39,000 nt of DNA from Pseudomonadota bacterium (GTDB taxonomy: Bacteria; Pseudomonadota; Gammaproteobacteria; Steroidobacterales; Steroidobacteraceae). Positions 31,226-39,000 of this stretch are shown piece after piece. The first letter of the stretch is position 1; each line of letters starts with the position of its first letter. The position numbers and the translations under genes are program-made. The notes below the pieces were generated by a model. The model had not been told where the DNA came from. It ran no database searches and worked only from the letters and a program-made list of their open reading frames with translations. The stretch covers positions 1 through 39,000 of the forward strand of contig JAKAYU010000009.1 in NCBI GenBank assembly GCA_021809525.1, read 5' to 3'.

Positions 31226-32815
31226 TCAGGCCGTGAGGCCCTTGGCTCGGCAGTGTCTTTCGATGTACTCGCGGTGCGTGGGCAGGCTGTTCGCGGCGCG
31301 GGTCAGTACGTCTCGTACCGCGGCCAGATGGCGCGCGGCGTCGATCCTGTCGTGCACATCGACCAGCGGGTGGTAGCGCGCGGGCCAGACCTCCTGGCCG
31401 AGTAGCACCGCCAGCCAGTTGCTGTTCTGGAACAGTTCGAGCGGTTCGGCGACGATGTGCCCGCAATGGCGGAACTGATCGATCTTGTAGTGCAGCGTCT
31501 CGGGAATCGCCATGGCGCGCGTGTAGCGCCAGAGCGGCTCGCTCCGCTCCTGGGCATGATAATGCAGGATGAGGAAATCGCGGATGCGCTCATACTCGAG
31601 ACGGGTGAGACGGTTAAACTCGCGCGCCAGCAACGGATCGCAGTCCCTATCCGGGAACAGCGCGAGCAGCCGCATGATCGAAGAGTGCACCAGATGCAGC
31701 GCCGTGGATTCCAGCGGCTCGAGAAAGCCGGCCGCCAGTCCGATGGCCACGCAATTGCGCGACCAGAACTCACGCCGCACGCCGGTCGTGAATCGGATCA
31801 GGCGCGGCGCTCCGAGCGGCTCGCCCTCGAGATTCGCCAGCAGAATCGCGGTAGCCTCATCGTCGCGCATGTGCTCGCTGCAATAGACGTGACCATTGCC
31901 TGTGCGGTGCTGCAATGGGATGCGCCACTGCCATCCGGCGGGCCGCGCGGTCGCGCGGGTGTAGGGCGGCAGGTCCCCGCCGACCGCGCACCCCACAGCA
32001 ACGGCGCGATCACAGGGCAGCCAGTGCCGCCAATCGTCGTACCCGCACCGAAGTGCCCCCTCGATCAGCAGCCCGCGAAAGCCTGAGCAGTCGAGGAACA
32101 GGTCGCCGTGGATTTCGCGGCCATCGTTCAGCACGAGGGATTCGATGAACCCGTCCGTGCCCCGCAGGCGCACGTCCACGACCTCGCCCTCGGTGCGCAC
32201 CACGCCACGCTGCTCGGCGTAACGGCGAAGGTAGCGTGCGTACAGCGCGGCGTCGAAGTGGTAGGCGTAATCGAGAGTCGAGAGCACGAGCCGCCGATCG
32301 GCCGGGGGACGGCCGAAGCGGCCGGCCCGGGCCGCCACCCAGGCCATCGCGTACTCCTGCAGCGCAACGGCATTGCCGCGTGTGCGCTCGCGCAGCCAGT
32401 AATGATGCAGGGGTACGGTGTCGAAATCCGGTGCGAACCGCCCGAAGGGATGAAAATAACGCTGCCCGGGCCCGGTCCAGTCGACGAACTCGATGCCGAG
32501 CTTGAACGTGCCGCCGGTTGCGGCCGCGAACGCGTTCTCATCGATTCCCAGGTGCTGGTTGAATTGGCGGATCGGGGGGATCGTTGCCTCGCCAACGCCG
32601 ATGATGCCGATGGCCTGCGACTCAACCAGCTCGATGGGCGTATGGCCTTGCATCGCCTCGGCGAGCGCCGCGGCGCTCATCCAGCCGGCCGAACCGCCGC
32701 CCAAGATTACTATGCGCCGTATGCCGCGGCCGACAGTGTCGATCATGCCGGCTTGCCGAGTCGCCGCAAAAAGGCCGCGCGCGGCGGCCGGGATCACCTG
32801 CGCTGATCTTGTCAT
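31226..32815 (-). CDS. Flavin-dependent (tryptophan) halogenase family protein, copy B
   Basis: IVILGGGSAGWMSAAAL; GVGEATIPPIRQ; GGTFKLGIEF; GWQWRIPLQHRTGNGHVYCS; FLEPLESTALHL. Start at ATG 32815 preceded by GAAGAGG; alternatives 32857 and 32746. Confidence 0.92.
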   Translation of the reverse strand: MTRSAQVIPAAARGLFAATRQAGMIDTVGRGIRRIVILGGGSAGWMSAAALAEAMQGHTPIELVESQAIGIIGVGEATIPPIRQFNQHLGIDENAFAAATGGTFKLGIEFVDWTGPGQRYFHPFGRFAPDFDTVPLHHYWLRERTRGNAVALQEYAMAWVAARAGRFGRPPADRRLVLSTLDYAYHFDAALYARYLRRYAEQRGVVRTEGEVVDVRLRGTDGFIESLVLNDGREIHGDLFLDCSGFRGLLIEGALRCGYDDWRHWLPCDRAVAVGCAVGGDLPPYTRATARPAGWQWRIPLQHRTGNGHVYCSEHMRDDEATAILLANLEGEPLGAPRLIRFTTGVRREFWSRNCVAIGLAAGFLEPLESTALHLVHSSIMRLLALFPDRDCDPLLAREFNRLTRLEYERIRDFLILHYHAQERSEPLWRYTRAMAIPETLHYKIDQFRHCGHIVAEPLELFQNSNWLAVLLGQEVWPARYHPLVDVHDRIDAARHLAAVRDVLTRAANSLPTHREYIERHCRAKGLTA

Positions 32816-32910
32816 AACCTCTTCGCCGCCCGCGCTCAGCCATGCACCCGTGTTCACAACGAGGATTGAAGCATAGAGCCCGGGGGACTGCCCGGATCAT
32901 CCGGCTTGAC

Positions 32911-32925
32911 ATGAATACGTATGCG
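32911..32925 (+). promoter_or_regulatory. Putative operator copy 4 (ATGAATACGTATGCG, exact), halogenase B/GH31 divergent region
   Basis: Exact 15-mer immediately following a TTGACA hexamer (32906..32911). Confidence 0.8.
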
Positions 32926-33004
32926 AAGCGTTGCCAAGCTCGCCTGGCCCGTCGCATTCTGCCGCCATAGCTCCGAGGCCCGTGCGCCGCGCGCATGGCT
33001 CCGG

Positions 33005-33038
33005 CACTGCCGCCGCATTTGCATGCACAGCGGCAGTG
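33005..33038. repeat. Perfect 9-bp inverted repeat (CACTGCCGC...GCGGCAGTG, 16-nt loop) in the GH31 leader
   Basis: Arms 33005..33013 and 33030..33038 read directly. Confidence 0.6.
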
Positions 33039-33297
33039 GCAACGTCCGTTCCGCGCGGCAAGTCGGCGACGAAGCGGTGGCGGTGAGTTTCATGGCATGC
33101 GGCCGAGCCGATGTCATTCGGCATGCGACCGATTGCCGCGACTCGAACGCGTTCACGGCCGAGCTCGTGGGAAGCGCCCGCCTCTTTCGTGAGCCGGTGC
33201 GCGGCTCCTGGTGCGGCAGGCGGCGCGAGGATCCGCGCGCTCGGTCAGTCATTCGCACGAGCGTCGCGCGCGGCGCATTGAGGGGGATCTGAAGACC

Positions 33298-35679
33298 ATG
33301 AAATCGGGACATCGATGGGTGGCCGCTGCGGCCGTCGGACTGCTCGCCGCGTGGACGGGCCGGGTAGCATCTGCGGCCGGCATGATCCAGAAGCTGCCCG
33401 CGGGAGCGGAGGTGGCCCTCGTCGGCGGTTCTCTGCAGCTCACTCTGGTGCGTAGCAACGTGCTGCGGGTGCATTTCCTGACGGACGGTCATGGCTCGCC
33501 TCCGGCGCTGGTGATCTCGCCGCGCGCACCGCGCGCGGCCGCCGGGCCTGTGACTGTCCACGCGAGCGGCGAGCAGATCGTACTCGAGAGCCGCGCGATG
33601 CGTGTGGTATTCGACCGGGCTACGGACACGCTGCGAGTCTTTCGCGCAGACGGCACCACCGCCATGCTGACGCAGGATGACCTCGGCGGCCTTGCGCGTC
33701 GCCTCCTCGACGTGCATTTCGAACCGAAGCACGCGGCGCTCTACGGCGTGCACGGCTTCAATGCGTTTCAGCCGGCCCGCTCCGGTCTGTTGCGCAGCGG
33801 CCGGCAGCTGGCGACGGCGGGGTTTCAGGGCGACGCCGGGGCGCCGCTGGTGTGGAGCACGGCGGGCTTCGCCGTGCTCATAGACAGCCAAAAGACCCTC
33901 TTTAACCTCACACCCGGCAGCATCCAGGTGCTGCGCCAGACGCGCCCGGACCCCGACTACTACCTGATCCTCGGCGCACCCCGGCGGATCTTCTCGACAC
34001 TGGATGTGCTCACCGGGCATGCGCCGCTGTTCCCGAAGTGGTCGTTCGGCTTTATCAACAGCCAGTGGGGAATCGACGAGAAGGAGCTGCTGCACATCGT
34101 TCGCCGCTACCGGGCGCTGCACATTCCGATCGACGCCTTTTCGCTCGACTTCGACTGGAAAGCCTGGGGCCAGAACAACTATGGCGAGTTCCGCTGGAAC
34201 ACCAGGAAGTTTCCGGATGCCCCGAGCGGCAAGCTCGACCGCGAACTGACCGCCCTCGGCATTCATCTGATCGGCATCATGAAGCCGCGCATCCACGTGA
34301 ACACCGTGGAGGGGCAGTACGCCACCCAGCACCACCTGTGGATGCCGGGAGAGAAGGCGAGCATCGATTACTTCTCGCACAAGCCGGTCAAGACCCTGGA
34401 TTTCGACAATCCGGCGACCCGCAAGTGGTTTTTCAACCCGACCCTGCGCCGCAGCTTCGCAACCGGCATCGTCGGCTGGTGGAACGACGAGGACGATGAG
34501 ACCGGCCACGACACGCAGTTCTTCAACATGGAACGTGCGCTGTACGACGGGCAGCGCAAGTACTTCAAGGAGCGCGTCTGGTCGCTGAACCGCAACTTCT
34601 GGCTCGGGGCGCAGCGCTACGCCTACGGGCTGTGGTCCGGGGACATCAAGAGCGGTTTCGCCAGCATGGCCGCGCAGCGCCAGCGCATGCTGAGCGCCAT
34701 CGATGTCGGGGAGATGTGGTGGGGCATGGACGGCGGCGGATTTCATCTGCACCCGTCGGCGGAGAACTACGCCCGCTGGCTCGAGTTCGACGCGTTTGCG
34801 CCCATCTGCCGAGTGCACGGCAGCTACCTGCAGCGCCGCCAGCCGTGGATCTACGGTCAGACCGCTGCGCGTGCGGCCACCGCCGCGCTCGATCTACGTT
34901 ACCGGCTGATGCCCTATATCTACTCCTACGCCTGGCATGAGCACGTCACGGGCATCGGTCTGGTCCGCCCGCTGACCTTCTCGTGGCCGCACGATCCGCA
35001 CGTGCGCAACGACTACCAGGCATGGCTCTTCGGCCGGTGGCTGCTGGTCTCCCCCGTGGTTCACCGCCACCAGCGCGTGAAACACCTCTACCTGCCGCCC
35101 GGCACGTGGACGAATTTCTTCACCGGCAAGGTCTACCGCGGCGGCCGGACCATCACGCTCGCGCTCGACTACAAGCACTGGATGGACATTCCGCTGTTCA
35201 TCCGCCAGGGCGCAATCATTCCGACCCAGCCGCTCATGCAGTACGTCGGGCAGCATCCGGTGCGCACGATCACCGTCGAAGTGTATCCGGCCGAGAAGGC
35301 AACCCACCTCGACTACTACGACGACAATGGCGAAACCTATGCCTACGAGCACGGCCAGTATTTCATGCAGCGTCTGACCGCGCAGGCACGCGGCGCGACC
35401 GTCCATCTGACCCTGGGTCCGGTGCACGGAGCGTACAAGCCGGCTTTGCGTCGATACTTGTTCGTCCTACACCGAGTGCAGGCACGCTCCGTGAAAGTCG
35501 ATGGCCACGCTCTGAAGCCGGCTCCCGGACTGGTGGCGATGAGTGGCTGCAGGACAGTCTGTTGGGCGCACGGCGCAAATCGGGCCGGCGCCCTCACATT
35601 CATCGAACTGCCCGCCGGCGAGGTACGCCGCGTGAGCATCGCTGAGGCGGCCCGGTCGCGGGGCACTCGCACGCGCTGA
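33298..35679 (+). CDS. Exported glycoside hydrolase family 31 (alpha-glucosidase/alpha-xylosidase-like)
   Basis: Signal peptide MKSGHRWVAAAAVGLLAAWTGRVASAAG; KWSFGFINSQWGIDEKELL, IDAFSLDFDWKAWG, GIVGWWNDEDDETGHD, LWSGDIKSGFASMAAQRQRMLSAIDVGEMWWGMDGGGF. Confidence 0.9.
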   Translation: MKSGHRWVAAAAVGLLAAWTGRVASAAGMIQKLPAGAEVALVGGSLQLTLVRSNVLRVHFLTDGHGSPPALVISPRAPRAAAGPVTVHASGEQIVLESRAMRVVFDRATDTLRVFRADGTTAMLTQDDLGGLARRLLDVHFEPKHAALYGVHGFNAFQPARSGLLRSGRQLATAGFQGDAGAPLVWSTAGFAVLIDSQKTLFNLTPGSIQVLRQTRPDPDYYLILGAPRRIFSTLDVLTGHAPLFPKWSFGFINSQWGIDEKELLHIVRRYRALHIPIDAFSLDFDWKAWGQNNYGEFRWNTRKFPDAPSGKLDRELTALGIHLIGIMKPRIHVNTVEGQYATQHHLWMPGEKASIDYFSHKPVKTLDFDNPATRKWFFNPTLRRSFATGIVGWWNDEDDETGHDTQFFNMERALYDGQRKYFKERVWSLNRNFWLGAQRYAYGLWSGDIKSGFASMAAQRQRMLSAIDVGEMWWGMDGGGFHLHPSAENYARWLEFDAFAPICRVHGSYLQRRQPWIYGQTAARAATAALDLRYRLMPYIYSYAWHEHVTGIGLVRPLTFSWPHDPHVRNDYQAWLFGRWLLVSPVVHRHQRVKHLYLPPGTWTNFFTGKVYRGGRTITLALDYKHWMDIPLFIRQGAIIPTQPLMQYVGQHPVRTITVEVYPAEKATHLDYYDDNGETYAYEHGQYFMQRLTAQARGATVHLTLGPVHGAYKPALRRYLFVLHRVQARSVKVDGHALKPAPGLVAMSGCRTVCWAHGANRAGALTFIELPAGEVRRVSIAEAARSRGTRTR

Positions 35680-35758
35680 ATTAAGCAGCGTCTGCGGTCG
35701 CTCCGGGGGCCCGGAGCGGGCAGGCGCGCGGGACGATATCCGGGCGAACCGGAGCTGA

Positions 35759-37969
<2,211 letters not shown>

Positions 37970-37982
37970 AATCGCGAGCCAC

Positions 37983-38033
37983 CTCCCGGGTTGCCGCCGT
38001 GCCGGTCCCCCTCCGGCGGCGGCGACCCGGGAG
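37983..38033 (+). terminator. Strong intergenic hairpin between the two GH13 paralogs (17-bp stem with one G-U), no U-tract
   Basis: CTCCCGGGTTGCCGCCG ... CGGCGGCGACCCGGGAG; arms 37983..37999 and 38017..38033. Confidence 0.6.
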
Positions 38034-38049
38034 CCGGGCCGCCCGGTGA

Positions 38050-39000
<951 letters not shown>

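Noticed and set aside
32921-33292. 123-aa plus-strand ORF in the GH31 leader
   Set aside because: Cys/Arg-rich with no domain and starting inside the operator; treated as non-coding leader pending Ribo-seq.
32854-34818. 654-aa minus-strand ORF opposite GH31 and its leader
   Set aside because: Shadow of GH31; would also cover the operator-containing intergenic region.
35701-35716. CTCCGGG-GG-CCCGGAG inverted repeat after GH31 as a terminator
   Set aside because: Loop too short and no U-tract; could form a weak hairpin but not supportable as a terminator.

Overview
This is a high-GC window from a Proteobacterium, most like a Gammaproteobacterium by synteny. It holds about 33 coding regions in four blocks. 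(1) Housekeeping, ~1-8.6 kb: PP2C phosphatase, rph, a single reading frame joining rdgB to gmk, rpoZ, spoT, ridA, recG, ubiA. (2) ~8.7-16.2 kb: a TM2 protein, an OprB-like porin, dgkA, a compact bioB-F-H-C-D operon and a DUF2244 protein. (3) Cytochrome c oxidase and heme A block, 16.3-23.0 kb: ctaC, ctaD, a tiny ORF missing from the supplied track, ctaE, a DUF2909 protein, SURF1, ctaA, ctaB; no ctaG/Cox11 is visible. (4) Accessory carbohydrate locus, 22.9-39.0 kb: a LacI-type regulator with a small uncharacterised partner, a GH13 alpha-glucosidase, a TonB-dependent receptor, two convergent flavin-dependent (tryptophan) halogenase paralogs, a secreted GH31 enzyme and two tandem exported GH13 enzymes, the second a predicted lipoprotein cut by the window end. 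The best candidate for a new system is block 4. A 15-bp palindrome-centred motif (ATGAATACGTATGCG; three exact copies and one 14/15 copy) occurs only in the GH13/TBDR and halogenase/GH31 divergent promoter regions as far as I could see. This suggests a LacI-type regulon that links alpha-glucan uptake to two halogenases. The in-frame RdgB-Gmk fusion is the second main highlight. Everything here is from reading the sequence; no database search was run.
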